Assembly (NCBI RefSeq): GCF_008831285.2
Contig: NC_045146.1
Span: 18,283,149-18,347,148 of the forward strand
Source: Nymphaea colorata
Taxonomy: Eukaryota > Streptophyta > Magnoliopsida > Nymphaeales > Nymphaeaceae
DNA length: 64,000 nucleotides
Reading direction: 5' to 3'
Shown: piece after piece, positions 1 to 12,424 of the stretch
Layout of the letters: each line of letters starts with the position of its first letter
Numbering within the stretch: the first letter of the stretch is position 1
Translations under genes and position numbers: made by a program
Notes under the pieces: generated by a model
Database searches by the model: none
What the model was told of the DNA's origin: nothing
The model's input: only the letters and a program-made list of their open reading frames with translations

Positions 1-62
1 ATATATATATATATATATATTTCACACCCTTGATAGAAAGAAGCTCGTCTTTCATTATTTTG

Positions 63-78
63 ATATATATATATATAT

Positions 79-118
<40 letters not shown>
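63..118. repeat. Compound microsatellite (TA)n(AG)n
   Basis: A (TA) tract of about 17 bases is followed by about 19 AG units, with the junction TATAAAGAG. A separate (AT)10 tract occupies positions 1-20 at the window edge. Confidence 0.95.
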
Positions 119-121
<3 letters not shown>

Positions 122-2954
122 AAAAGAGAGAGAGAAAGAGATCTGAGAATTTGCCCGGCTGCTTGTGGCCGTCCAGACGGCCCAGACACTTCCTAATAAA
201 AGAAAAAGGAGGGTGGGACCTCTTTGAGAAAGGGGAAGTAGCCTGCCGTTTTGTTGTTCTAGGTTCAATAATAATAATAAATAAATAAGATTGAGAGAGG
301 CGGTGACATGCCTCGCTTGTTGGGGAACAATCCTTTAGAGCATGTTACCAATAATAATTTTACCAATAATAATTTGTTATTGTTTTATGAATCTATCTAA
401 ACATTTTTAAAAAATTATTGAATCATATAACAGTGTTTTATGAATATATCTTAATTTTTGAAACAGATTTATAAAACAATAACAGATTGTTATTATTACC
501 AAACAACCTCTTAAGGGTTAATGAATATTTTTAGGTGTAAAAAATTTACTCCACTGTACAATCATAAGTCAAACACTGAAAAAGAGATCATGATTTTTCT
601 TTTCCCTTCCCACTATGTCATTGCTAAGTTTTTCTAATTTTTTTGTCCCCACCAGTGACATTCATTGATTTTTTTTTCCTGAAAATTTTGAACTGCCACT
701 CACTTGAAAAAGTTCATTTCCTTTTCATTCCATCAAAGGCCCCGAAAGAAGCGCCAAAAGGGTTTTTAAGTAAAAAAAAAAAAACGGAAAAAACTTTTAA
801 AGGGTCCCCCCTCATACAGAAAAATGGCTACCCAAGTGAAAAAAATTTCTTGGCGATTTGAGAAGTGGATATTTTCCTGAACTTTCTGTTTAGTGTTTGA
901 TTGCTAAGTAATATTGTCTCAAACTTTCAAGTAATTACTCATCCTGTCTTTAACTTCAACCTACCTTTTCCATGCCAATCTTTCTGCTAACTGTCCAGCT
1001 AGGTCTCATCTACAGTTTCATAAACATTTCCCATAGTTTAGGTTGGATTATTTAATCCAATGCATACTAGGTCGCTGAACATATCGTCAACTTAATGATC
1101 TGTCTTACAAGATCAGCAAGCAAATCTTTTCGCAGATTTACTTAATCATAAACCAATATTGAAACACTATCTTTAATAAACTTATTAATTATTGGGTAAG
1201 CAGAAGAAGTATTTCATCCTACCACTCAACAAGAGGGCCGAAGCCACCACCCTCCCCTCATCCCCGCAAACTACAATATTGAAGCGATACATTTAATTGA
1301 GATATTAGTTTTCTTGCTACACTACAAAAACAGTTTAGGTTTTCAATATAATCCTTTCCATGTGATCTTTCATGTGAAGTGAACCATGTTACAGTTACAT
1401 GAGAAAGGTCAAAAGATTCACAGCAGAAAGACAGGCTCTTGATTGTTGATTTAGTTGCAAGCACTAGTATTCACTGGCACGGGAAAAGAGAGGAGGTGTT
1501 CAAAGCTTATATAAGATACCGCTTCATCTTCTTTCCTGCTCGGCTAGAAGAATGAGAACTTATGACACCAAAATGAATCTGCTCCGAAAGATTATTTGAA
1601 ACTCTGAGAGGCTTTCAACTGCAACCAACAAGATTATCATAAGGAGCCATATATACCTCTCTTTACAAAATTCAATTCGAAGTATCAAATTCAATACAGA
1701 AAATCAATCAACACCAAGAACGCCAGCATAAGGAATTACACATGAACAGCTAGCAGAAAATAAAATCAAACAGAGAAGAGAGAAGAGAGAGAGGGAGAGT
1801 TGTAAATGTATTTGTGATCAGTGTTTGATTGCAGATCTGGGCAGACCTCCAGGTCTAGGAAAAAGGCTCTCCCGTTGCAATCAAATGCCCGTGATTTGCT
1901 ACGAGTGCATGCACCTCTGGTCTGTGAAGAAGTTTCTCATCAATAACAATGAAAGCAGTGAAATGAAAAGAGGTATGAGTGGAAAGCAAAGATGCAGCCA
2001 AGTCAAGTGGTAGATTGACTCGAGAGTAAGTGATAACACCAAAGTGGCGCTTGATAGGCACCGAGAGAGATCCACTGTTTAAATAGTAGATTTCAAATGC
2101 AGGCTTTTCCAAGTCTTATTACACTATAAAACTGTAGATGTAAGATCCGACGAGGGGAGGCTAGGAAGATCTGATCCAAGGATTCACGTTCGGTTTTCAG
2201 ATCCGTGCGGGTCTTGGATCACCTCGGATCTTGTATCGTATTTATATTGGCAACATTTAGGGTTAATGAAACTAGGTAGTTGAGACTGAGCATGTGTTTA
2301 TGAACAAGTTTTGTTCAATCAAATTTAGCTCTTGATCACATGAAGCCAACATATGATTATGATATATAGAAATAAATTGGTAGGTAAGGTGTTATAGAGA
2401 CACAAAATTATCATAGCCTTTGATCTTTTCAAAATGGATAGTTGCAAGAAGAAGAAAGGAACAAAAAAAAGACATTTTAATCATTTAGCATCGATTAGCA
2501 ACTTTTTCTTCTTCTTTTTTCCTCCCAATCATCCATCTTAGAAAGATCAATGACCAAGATGATTCCTTACAAATTTATCACTTAGGGTCTGGTACATACC
2601 AACATCTCTCTCTCTTTCTACCAATTGAAAGTGAATAACCTATTGGAGTAAACTTGAGCTCACCATGTTTATTGGCTCACTTAACTAAGGGTGTGCATAT
2701 AACCAGCTTCGGCCCTATCATAGCAACATCACCTACTTTCGTGCAAGGTTCCCGGAAACACGTCCGGGCCCTGAGCTCATAATCTGATCCCCCTCATTGA
2801 ATATATTGACATCTTTTAGCACTAGACTTCTACTTGTTGATGTGCAATTTGATTGTCTATTTGATGCGACTTAGTGATAGACCCTAGAAGCTAATCCAAC
2901 CCAACCCACACAAAAGTGAGGTCTCTTCTACCATCATCAGCCTACTACTGAGGT

Positions 2955-3470
<516 letters not shown>

Positions 3471-3593
3471 TATCAAAGATGGATCCAGCTGTAGAGAACG
3501 AGGCCCTCTCTCCTTCTCTTGCCGCACCATCCTGGTCCTAGTCCAACCACTGGTCTGACCTTTTGTCCTCATTAAAACAATATAATATGTTGT

Positions 3594-4085
3594 TAGGGCT
3601 GCATACGAGTCCAGTCAAGCCCAAGCTTGGCCAACTCGAGCTCAACTTGAACTCGAATCGAGCTCCTTATAACAAGATCGAGCTTGACTCAACTATACAA
3701 AATCAAGCTCGAACTCAACTAGTTTAACTTATTTAAATGTTAAGTCGTTTGACGTTAACCCATGTAAGTTTTAACTCGTGTAAACGTTAACTCATGTAAC
3801 TCGTTTAACTCGTGTAAGTGTTTAACTCATGTAACTTATGAAAATTTATTTTTACCCTGGAAGTTTAAACTGGTAAACCAGTTTTGGCATTATTATATAG
3901 ATTACCGGTTTGCAAGTGGAGTTTAAACAATTCGAGTTCTTGAAACTCGAAGTTGACTCTTTTATCATTTCGAGTATCTTTGTAAGCTCGAACTCGGCCC
4001 GTTTATAATCGAGTCGAGCACGAGAAGAGTTTTTCGAGTGAGTTCGAGCCGAGCCCGAGTTGGCTCGGCTCTTTGTGCAGCCCTA
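3594..4085. mobile_element. Non-autonomous hAT-type DNA transposon with CTCGAGC-rich ends
   Basis: The 492-bp element begins TAGGGCTGCA and ends with its exact inverse, TGCAGCCCTA. It is flanked by an exact 8-bp direct repeat, TATGTTGT, at 3586-3593 and 4086-4093. An 8-bp target duplication and a short TIR of this kind are the marks of the hAT superfamily. No transposase is encoded. Just inside both ends are dense variants of GAGCTCGAG and GAGCCGAGC. The centre is AT-rich with repeated 'taactcgtgtaa' variants. Confidence 0.88.
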
Positions 4086-4663
4086 TATGTTGTAATGCAA
4101 AGTCCGATCCAATACGGTGTGTTCTGTACCCCCTTGCTTGTATAATTTATATCTGACTGAACAGTGATATGAAATTAGAGCTTGATGTTATTTAGGATGG
4201 TAAGCAATATTCACTACTTAGTAACTTCAGCCTGATGCATGCCCTCAACCTTGGCTTCAGTGGGGGAGCTAAGATTTTTCATCTGCGGAGCACTTGCATT
4301 GGTGACACAACTTGGGTGTGGGCATTGCATAAAGTTTTAGATTCATAACATTGTGAAGTTAACACAATATAATGAATTTTTTGATGGATTGGGGTGGGCA
4401 GTTGCCCACCCCAGACAACAAATAGCTCCACTGCTGCTTGGCTTTGACTTAGTTAATTTGAAGCATGAACCAAGTACATGCATGCTGCACTTTAGGGCAA
4501 ACAAGCCAAGCGTAGTTCAAGGTAGTTCACTTTGCAAGGCAAATAAGCTGCGAGACTGGCAAGCTTTACGAGCCAACTATGAACGGACCTTCAAGGCATC
4601 AAGGGTGGAAGGGGGGGGAGGGCGGGGGGAGCGCCTAGGCCATGGCCCCACCCCAACCAAATG

Positions 4664-4666
<3 letters not shown>

Positions 4667-4742
<76 letters not shown>
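4667..4742. repeat. Microsatellite (AT)n, about 37 units
   Basis: This is a pure AT dinucleotide tract. It is bordered on the left by 'ccccaccccaacc' and on the right by a T-rich stretch ending near 'ctggctccgcccc' (about 4863). A shorter (TA) tract at about 7822-7842 has a similar arrangement, so both may belong to one old repeat family. Confidence 0.9.
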
Positions 4743-4745
<3 letters not shown>

Positions 4746-5865
4746 TAAAAATTGAATTTTTTTTTTGCTTCCATGTATTTTTTTAGTGTGAGTTAAGTTT
4801 AGCCCTACCCAAATCCACCCACAAAATCCAGCGCTCATTTGGCCCGCTCCTGAAGAAAATTCTGGCTCCGCCCCTACAAGGCATATGAGCCAAGCTCCAA
4901 CAAGCTTTGTTGGGCTCATTTGCGACCTACTTAGGATTGCATATCCATGCATCAACCACAAGTGTGTGTGTGTGTGTGTGTGTGTTTGGTAGCATTGAGA
5001 AATGTTTACTGGTAGGAAGGAAACACGTTGTCTTAGGAAAGTGCTTCCTTAAGAGGTCGTTTGGTAATAAAAACATTATATTTTTGGAAGACATGTTACT
5101 GCAGATATTCCAAGAACAAAATATTCTCATTTTGGGAAACACGGTGTTGTTATCAATGTTATATCTAAATCTAACAATACAATGTTAAACAAATCAGACC
5201 ATGTTTTAGAAAACAATAGCATGGTGAAAATACAACTCTTCTTACCACATGCCTTCTAAATTCTAAAGCGAAAACACTATATAAGGGCATGTTTAGTCCT
5301 TAAATGCCAATGTCATTTTGCCTCCAAAAAACATTTACACTTAAAAAAACAGGTATTTATCAAGTGCTTTTAGTGACATTTTGCTTATTTTTATTGATGT
5401 TTTTGCCCCATTGATAAAAACCTCTTTTGTAAATTAGGACATTTATGTCATGGTGCAAATTGGGTTTATGAGAAACCTAATTTCCACAAAAAAATCATAT
5501 TATTGCTATGTAAATAATCAAGGGCACCCTGGTTTTTGCATAAACGGTCAGGTTGGTCTTGCCACTTAAACATATATTAACCACATTTCATAAACCAGTC
5601 AAAAACCAAGTTTTCACAAAACTTGTCACTTCTTGAGAGTGTGATCCAAACACTATCTTAAGCCAAGTGATTTGAATGTTTGGTGGCTTTTCACTTTGCA
5701 TTATCTTTTTTTTTCCTTGGGAAGGAGAAGGGTGAATGCTGTTCGCTTCCTATGGAAATGGTATACATTTGCCTACACAATTAGCTAGAACTCAGTTTGC
5801 AGACACCAGAAGTCAAGCCTCAGGTGCTTGAACTCTTAACTTCTTCCAAATTGAAACTTTCATGG

Positions 5866-6162
5866 GGGCATTTGATTACTCCATATTTGAAATCCATGGA
5901 TCTGATGTGGGTCCGATGTGGCACATTTTTCCTAATATGACAAAAGATCCATGGTTCATCAAACTAAGCATGGCAGCTCAAACTTAAGATCAACACTTAA
6001 AATCTTTGTTTTACTTCTTTACATTGAGAAAAAGGTCGGATTTAAGATCCGCGGATTTAAGATCCGCGGATTTAAGATCGGAGTAGGGAAGGTCGGATCT
6101 TAAATCCATGATTTTCAAATTTTGAGAATCTCGAATCTGAGGCTATCAAACACCCCCTTAAG
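5866..6162. mobile_element. MITE, about 295 bp, family member 1
   Basis: The ends are inverted repeats of the type GGGGGCATTTGATTAC and GGGGGTGTTTGATAGC. The interior shares the string 'ttcatcaaactaag' and the stretch before 'cattgaga' with the element at 44211-44482. Near the right end a unit of about 16 bp, 'cggatttaagatccg', is repeated three times (6036-6080) and then meets its inverse. I see no clear target duplication, so the borders are approximate. Confidence 0.6.
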
Positions 6163-8218
6163 TATAACTTGCTAGTCAGGAACTCGGGCAGGCAAAGATC
6201 TTGTTCATAAGGTCTTTCATTGCTTCTAATAATTGGAAATATGATCCCATTAGTGTATCTCTTTCTCATGTAAATATGACCCTACCTGCTATAAGAAATA
6301 GCCCATATTTTCCTAGGAAATTAAGCCCGTCTCTTTCACATGAATAAGTATCCCACAAGCTCCTCAAATACTGTTGAGAGTGAAAAGGATTGATGGCAAT
6401 GAAAGGCATTTGGAATCATCTTGACTGCAGATCGCCTGTTTGATGATACCAAAAGTCGATTATTAATTATGTGTTCTCGTCGCTTCCTTCAGATTCTTAC
6501 TGGAATTTTTCTCACAGTATAAATATAATCAAATAAGTTTCAAGGAGGTACTTAACTTTTTAGCTTATTTACAAAAGCATGCCTATCTTTCTAAGATTAA
6601 CTTGAAGACTTACTTACAATAAATGATCATCCTCAGTAAACAGGTCTCATTGGCAGGAGGTACGCAAACAGATCTGGACCGCATACGATTATTACTGGAT
6701 TCGAAGGATGTTGCCTGATCGTACTTGACGTTGGATTACGATTAATTCCGATTGATCTACGAAATGGAAGTTTAGATTTCAGATAGTGTTGCATGTATTA
6801 AGATTTGGATATCGATCGAAATCAAATGCATACCCTATTCAACAAGAAAATTCTTTTCCCAACCAGAATTCAATTGCCAATTAATGTTTAAAGTTTGTTT
6901 CTAAACCTAACTTATGGAAATCAAATTAAAATTCAATATCATCCTCAAATGCCTCTACCATATAATGTATTTTGAGAGATGTATCTTAGGTATTGAACCC
7001 GTCAACTTTTTGGAGAACTGAAGTTTATATATATATATATATATATATAACACTTTAAGTCAATATAAAGAGTAATTCATCCTACTGTCCAAAAAAGAGT
7101 CGAAGCTCCCTCATATTTCCCCATCTTTATAGGGTATAAGACCTGCTTTCAGTGCCACTCTCACCATGTTTCAATTTACATGTCAGTCACCCTCTTTTTG
7201 TATCATAGAAAGTTGATGCCTCAGAATCCATATCCAAGCTGGTCGCCTACCTGCACCTGCACCTGCTCCGACCGTTGCTACAACTCCCTTAGGGGTGAAT
7301 GTACAACACAAATTATTTATTGGATTTCCTAATGTGCTACATCAGATATATGACCTCCATTTGTCTCTATTTCGGAGTTGAAATGGAGATGATATATTAG
7401 TTTCCCACATATTGCAGAACATAACTATGGATAGGCCTGTTTTTTCTAATTTTGCTAAAAGACACGATGCTTTCTGTAAATTTCTCAATACAAGACAAAA
7501 TTTGCAAGAACGCACGTATTTTAAATGGCCAGAAATTTATTTCTCAAAAGATAGCAAGCATTTATCTCTTTTCATCGTCAGCTGTTGGAAGAGACGAGGG
7601 AATCCTAAGCAGCTCCTAAGAGGTTCTGTGTCTTCTCTTTTAGGTCCACAAGTTTGAGCTTACGAATGGCTGGCTGCCATTTTCGGCTACCCTGAATTGA
7701 TCCTATTCTCAATGCATTTAGTTGATCTCAATTCAACCCAATAGCAATTTCACCACTTGGTTGGTGGCGGAGGCACATGTGAGCTCGTGCGGGCAATTGC
7801 CTATACAAATCCATACAAATTATATATATATATATATATATTAGATGAAAGGCCTAAAGTTTTTTTGAAGGATTTAAATTTAATTGTTATGTATTAGTAG
7901 TGTCTCTTAGTCAAAAATTTCTGGCTCTGCTACTGCTTAGCGAGTCTCTTTCTTTAGTTTCTAATTATGTGGAGTGTGTCAAAGGTTTGGTTGTGGTGGT
8001 GGGGGTTTGGAGATAGGAAAATGGTGACTCATAAATGGAAGCGTTTGGAAAAAGCAACCTAGGAAGCTGACAGCACCACTCCAGCACTAATAATGCAATG
8101 ACAACTGCACCGGTCGTCCTTTTAGTCACTGTGACGTGGCGTGGACGACTGCGTGACAGCGGCAAATCTCGGCCGGATGCGAGTGTGCCACGTGTTTGAT
8201 TATTTTTAAATAATTTAA

Positions 8219-8406
8219 GAAGGTGTTTGAATGACATTCCAAAACCTTGTTTTGGAGAAAGTGGTTTTGGAGTAGTTGAATTGTATCAAAAAAGCCTAAT
8301 TTTTCAAGAATCCCAAGTTTTCAAAACCCATTAAAAACTTCATCTTCATAGAACCAAGTTTTTACAAAGGTGTGTTAATTGATGGTACTGTCATTCAAAT
8401 GCCTAA
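8219..8406. mobile_element. Foldback MITE remnant
   Basis: The left end, AGGTGTTTGAATGACA, is nearly the inverse of the right end, TGTCATTCAAATGCCT. The interior contains facing 'ccaaaacc' and 'ggttttgg' type strings. It resembles the Tourist-like element at 39779-40011. The target duplication is not clear. Confidence 0.45.
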
Positions 8407-9596
8407 TAAGTGTTTTTATGTTTTGATGTATCTTTCATTTTTTTCTTCAAATGATTTTTCTAGGTGATTCACAACAGTCCACTTGCCAAATCGGCCTTTC
8501 CCAAGAGATAAACTCCATATTATGAGAAAGCAATTGCAAGTTAAAAACTTGATCGGAATTTAAGATCTGATCGTTTGTCTTACTTCTATCTCTTTCCATT
8601 TGAGGTCACGTGGAGGACCATTTGATAGTTGGAATATAACAGAGTGTGTGTTCTATCAACGTAACCTAAAGTTTGGGGCAGATTCATGAAACATTATAAC
8701 TAGGTGTTCATGAATTTACTACAATCTTTGGGTAGATTCAAGCAACACTAACGAAGTGTTTTGTTTGTCAAATGATCCCTAAGTATTAAATTTTCCTTGA
8801 TTAGTATCTTAAGCGGAACAGTTGGTTACTATTCTCATTGCCAAACAAGTAACAATAAACTCTGAATTAGTAATGTTGACTGTTAAAGAAATATGAATCT
8901 ATTGCTATAACCAGATATAGATTTTGTAGGATTTGAATATGATCCCAATATCTAACTGGGAATGGGTAAAGGTTCAGCCTACTTGTATATAAACATCAGA
9001 GCTTATGCTAGTCAGATCCAAATTCAAGTTTTAAAAAAACGACAACCCAATTCAAATCTGAACACAATAAACCCAATTAAGCTAAATAGTGCAACAGTTA
9101 GATCCAACTAAATCCAAGCAGATCACGAAGGAGTCGTTTGGTAGCAAGAACATTCGGGAATTGTCCAATGAAACTGGTGGAATACTAGTTTTACGAATCT
9201 AATTCAATATTTAGGGCAGATTCATTAGACATTCACTGGGGGTCCTTGCTGCGAAAGGACTCGGAAGAGCCTTAGGATGAACAACTTTATCAAGGGTACC
9301 TGGAGAGCTTGATCCATTAATGTTGTCAATTAAATTAAAGGGTTCTCAATGATTGAAAGAAGAATAAAAAAAGATGCATGACAAAAAGTTTCTTGGTATT
9401 GCTGAAGCCATTTTTCTCTGTTCTATCATTTATGCACTTGCAAAGGAAAGTGCTCATTAAGCATCTCTTTCCATGAAACAGCAAATTCCACTCTGTGGTC
9501 TATAATTAGACTTTATCACCAAAAGGAGTTAGGCTTAAAAGAAGCTAAAGTGGGTCAAGAATTTAGTTTTGAAGTCAATAATGTGTGTTCGTGAGA

Positions 9597-9597
<1 letters not shown>

Positions 9598-9633
<36 letters not shown>
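9598..9633. repeat. Microsatellite (AT)n
   Basis: This is a pure dinucleotide tract of about 18 units in otherwise unremarkable AT-rich DNA. Confidence 0.95.
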
Positions 9634-9635
<2 letters not shown>

Positions 9636-10167
9636 TATAGATTCTTGAATTTTGGTAGTTAACAAAATTAAACACAAACCCTTACATTAGTAAGCAATGC
9701 GGTCAAAATTTGTTTTATTGTCCAAAAGAAAAGTCCAGTAGATCACATCAAAATTAAGTGTATAGTTTTAAATGAAGAAATAACAAAGCAGAAATGGGAA
9801 TAAATATATAAAACAAATCAGATCTGTGCAACAAAATCTGAAAAGAATCCAACTTGAATAGAGACTTGTTTACATAACGCCGTTAATAAGTTGCAGGATC
9901 TTGTTCAGGCATGGCGAGAGCCTTTGAAATCATATCTAAGAGGATAAATCGGATCCGATAAGCTGCTCTTACTCTTCCATGAATCCAGATCCAAATCCAA
10001 TCAAATCAAGTACCCGAGCCGTTGTCATCCCCAGCTGAGCTGATGCTCGTGGAGTTCACTGCAGAAATAAACTTGAAAATGACAGGCGTGTCCCCTTCAA
10101 GCTAACCGCCAAATCTCGAACTTGTGAAGGCCAGCGACGTCATTTTGGAGAGAGAGAGGGGAAAGAA

Positions 10168-10353
10168 ATGGCTTCTCCAGTCGTCCATTTTGATCAAACG
10201 ACGGAAGATCTCAACGGTAAAACGCCTGCTCAGCTCGGCTGGGCGGCGCTCCACCGCCGTTGTGCCGCCGCCACCATCACCACGAGCCAACTGTTTTCTG
10301 ATTCTCCCAAACGTGTTCTTCCTTTCCTTCACTTCTTCGTGGGGACCCAGTAA
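10168..10353 (+). other. Possible upstream open reading frame of the beta-amylase gene
   Basis: An ATG at 10168 opens a 61-codon frame that ends 26 bases before the beta-amylase start at 10380, in a different reading frame. If the transcript begins upstream of 10168 it would be a uORF that could lower translation. I do not recognise the peptide. The transcription start cannot be read from the sequence. Confidence 0.3.
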
Positions 10354-10379
10354 GAAAGAGAGTAAGAGCGCGAGGAGGC

Positions 10380-12378
10380 ATGGCGTGCATCTCTCCGTCA
10401 AGAATTGCCGGCTCCTGTTCCGGCAGGCGACGCGCTCCTCCTCCTACTGTGGCCGTTGGACCGCCGCCTCCTTCGCATTGGCCTTCCTACCTTCTGCGAG
10501 TGCCGGCGATGCGCCCTAGCCTCAGCGTCCGGACCAGGCGCTGCAAGGGCCCCCGAAGCCGCACACCCATCATCGTTAGCTCCAAGCTCTTCTCCAAACC
10601 CTCCGACGCCGAGGGCTTCGTGTCGCCCGAGAATCCCGGGGGAAACGAGGAGTACGGCTTGCCGTTGGGGCCGGAGCCATGCCGCGGGGTACCGGTCTTC
10701 GTGACGCTGCCGGTCGACGCGGTCGACGCCGAGGGCAGAATGACGAGGCCGAAGGCTATGGCCGTGAGCTTCCTAGCGTTGAAGGCCGGAGGCGTCGAGG
10801 GCGTCGTTATGGAGGTCTGGTGGGGGATCGTGGAGAGAGAGGGCCCTGGCATCTACGACTGGAAGGGTTACCGTGATGTCGTCGCGAGGGCCGCCAAGTG
10901 TGGGCTCAAGGTCCGAGCGATCATGTCATTTCACCAATCTGGCCGCGGCTTCAGGTATTCTTGCTGGAGAGAGAGAGAGAGAGAGAGAGAGTGTGTGTGT
11001 GTGTGTTTCTTTCGTTGCCGATTCTTGCTTTTTTCTTTTCTTTTTTTTTTCTTTCTAGTATTCGGGTTCTTTTCTCTCAACTTCCTTGTGAATTGTTGAG
11101 ATTTGAGACACTTGGGTGTGTTAGCTTTTCTCTGGCCATAGTTACTTCTCTTTTCTTGCTGGGTATTTCGTTCCTTTTCCCGAATTGGCGTCCCAATGTG
11201 CTAATTAGGATCTTGGGTGTTCATTCTTGTGATTTTTGTTTGAGTTTGTGGAATTGATCTCCAACTTATGGGTTTGTAGATCTGTTGGTACCAAAAGAGA
11301 AAAATAAGAAAAATGATAAGGCGGAATTCTTCATGATGCCTGTAGTTGTCGTGCCTCTTCTTCTTCTTCTGATACGTTCTCCCTGTTCTTGTACCACTGG
11401 TTACACGAAGATGCTTCATCGTCTTTTTTTTTTCTCGGTGTTTTTCTTTTTCATGATCATTCTGATGCCTTTTTCTTCAGTATAATTTTCTCTAACTTGT
11501 TTGATTTCGATCATGTTTTGTAGTGGGCGAGCAAGAAAGATTTCGATGAATTTGTTTTAGTGAATATCCGATATCACTATGGTGTCAACTATCTTACCTT
11601 GGCACTTTTTGACGGCCAAGCTGTTAGTGTCCAGTACTTTTGGACACTGGCCGCTCTTGTCTTGGCACACTATGGGCGTCATTTTTAATCATGGAAGTAT
11701 ACAAAGATGAACATTATGCCATGCGTCCAATGAGGGACATGACCGGTAAATTTACTAGCCATTAGAGCTTGTTCGCTTCACAAGTTTTCTGTCAAAATAG
11801 CTTGTTTTGCCAAGGAAAAAAGGTTTTCCCTTGCCTTTGTGTGACGAACAGCAGTGAGAAATTTATATACACCCCATCACCAAGACTTTCAAAAAGCTTG
11901 CAATGTAAAAACTTAGTTTCTGAAAAGCTCAAATTAGCTGGGAACTCCCTGGCCCTCCACTGGTTTTGGCCATGCTAAACATTTTCAAGTATCTCATACC
12001 AAAAATGTCTACGATCAGATAATCATAATCAATGCATAACACAATTTGACACTATGCTATTTGATTTTGCACCTAGAGATGTGCAAGTGTTGAACTGAGT
12101 CATAGAAACCTCTAGATCATGGAAAAACTAGGCATAAACAAACAAAAGTATATATATATATATATATATATATAGAAACTGGTAGATGCTAGATGGATAC
12201 GAAACGATCTCCGCCCTTGATATTTTTCAGGTCAGCGATTGAGAGAAAAACAAAGAGAAAAAGGTGGACACGACCCGGATGACAAAAATGCCCCATTACT
12301 TTTTTTTTACTTTTTTTTTAACCGTTGACTTGAAAAAGATCAAGGGTTGAGATTGTTCCTTATCCATCTAGCATTTAC

Positions 12379-12424
<46 letters not shown>

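Noticed and set aside
1855-2112. Minus-strand 85-residue open frame ending near a GATC-rich patch
   Set aside because: It has no recognisable domain, no flanking exon and no ATG-supported context; a short chance frame is more likely.
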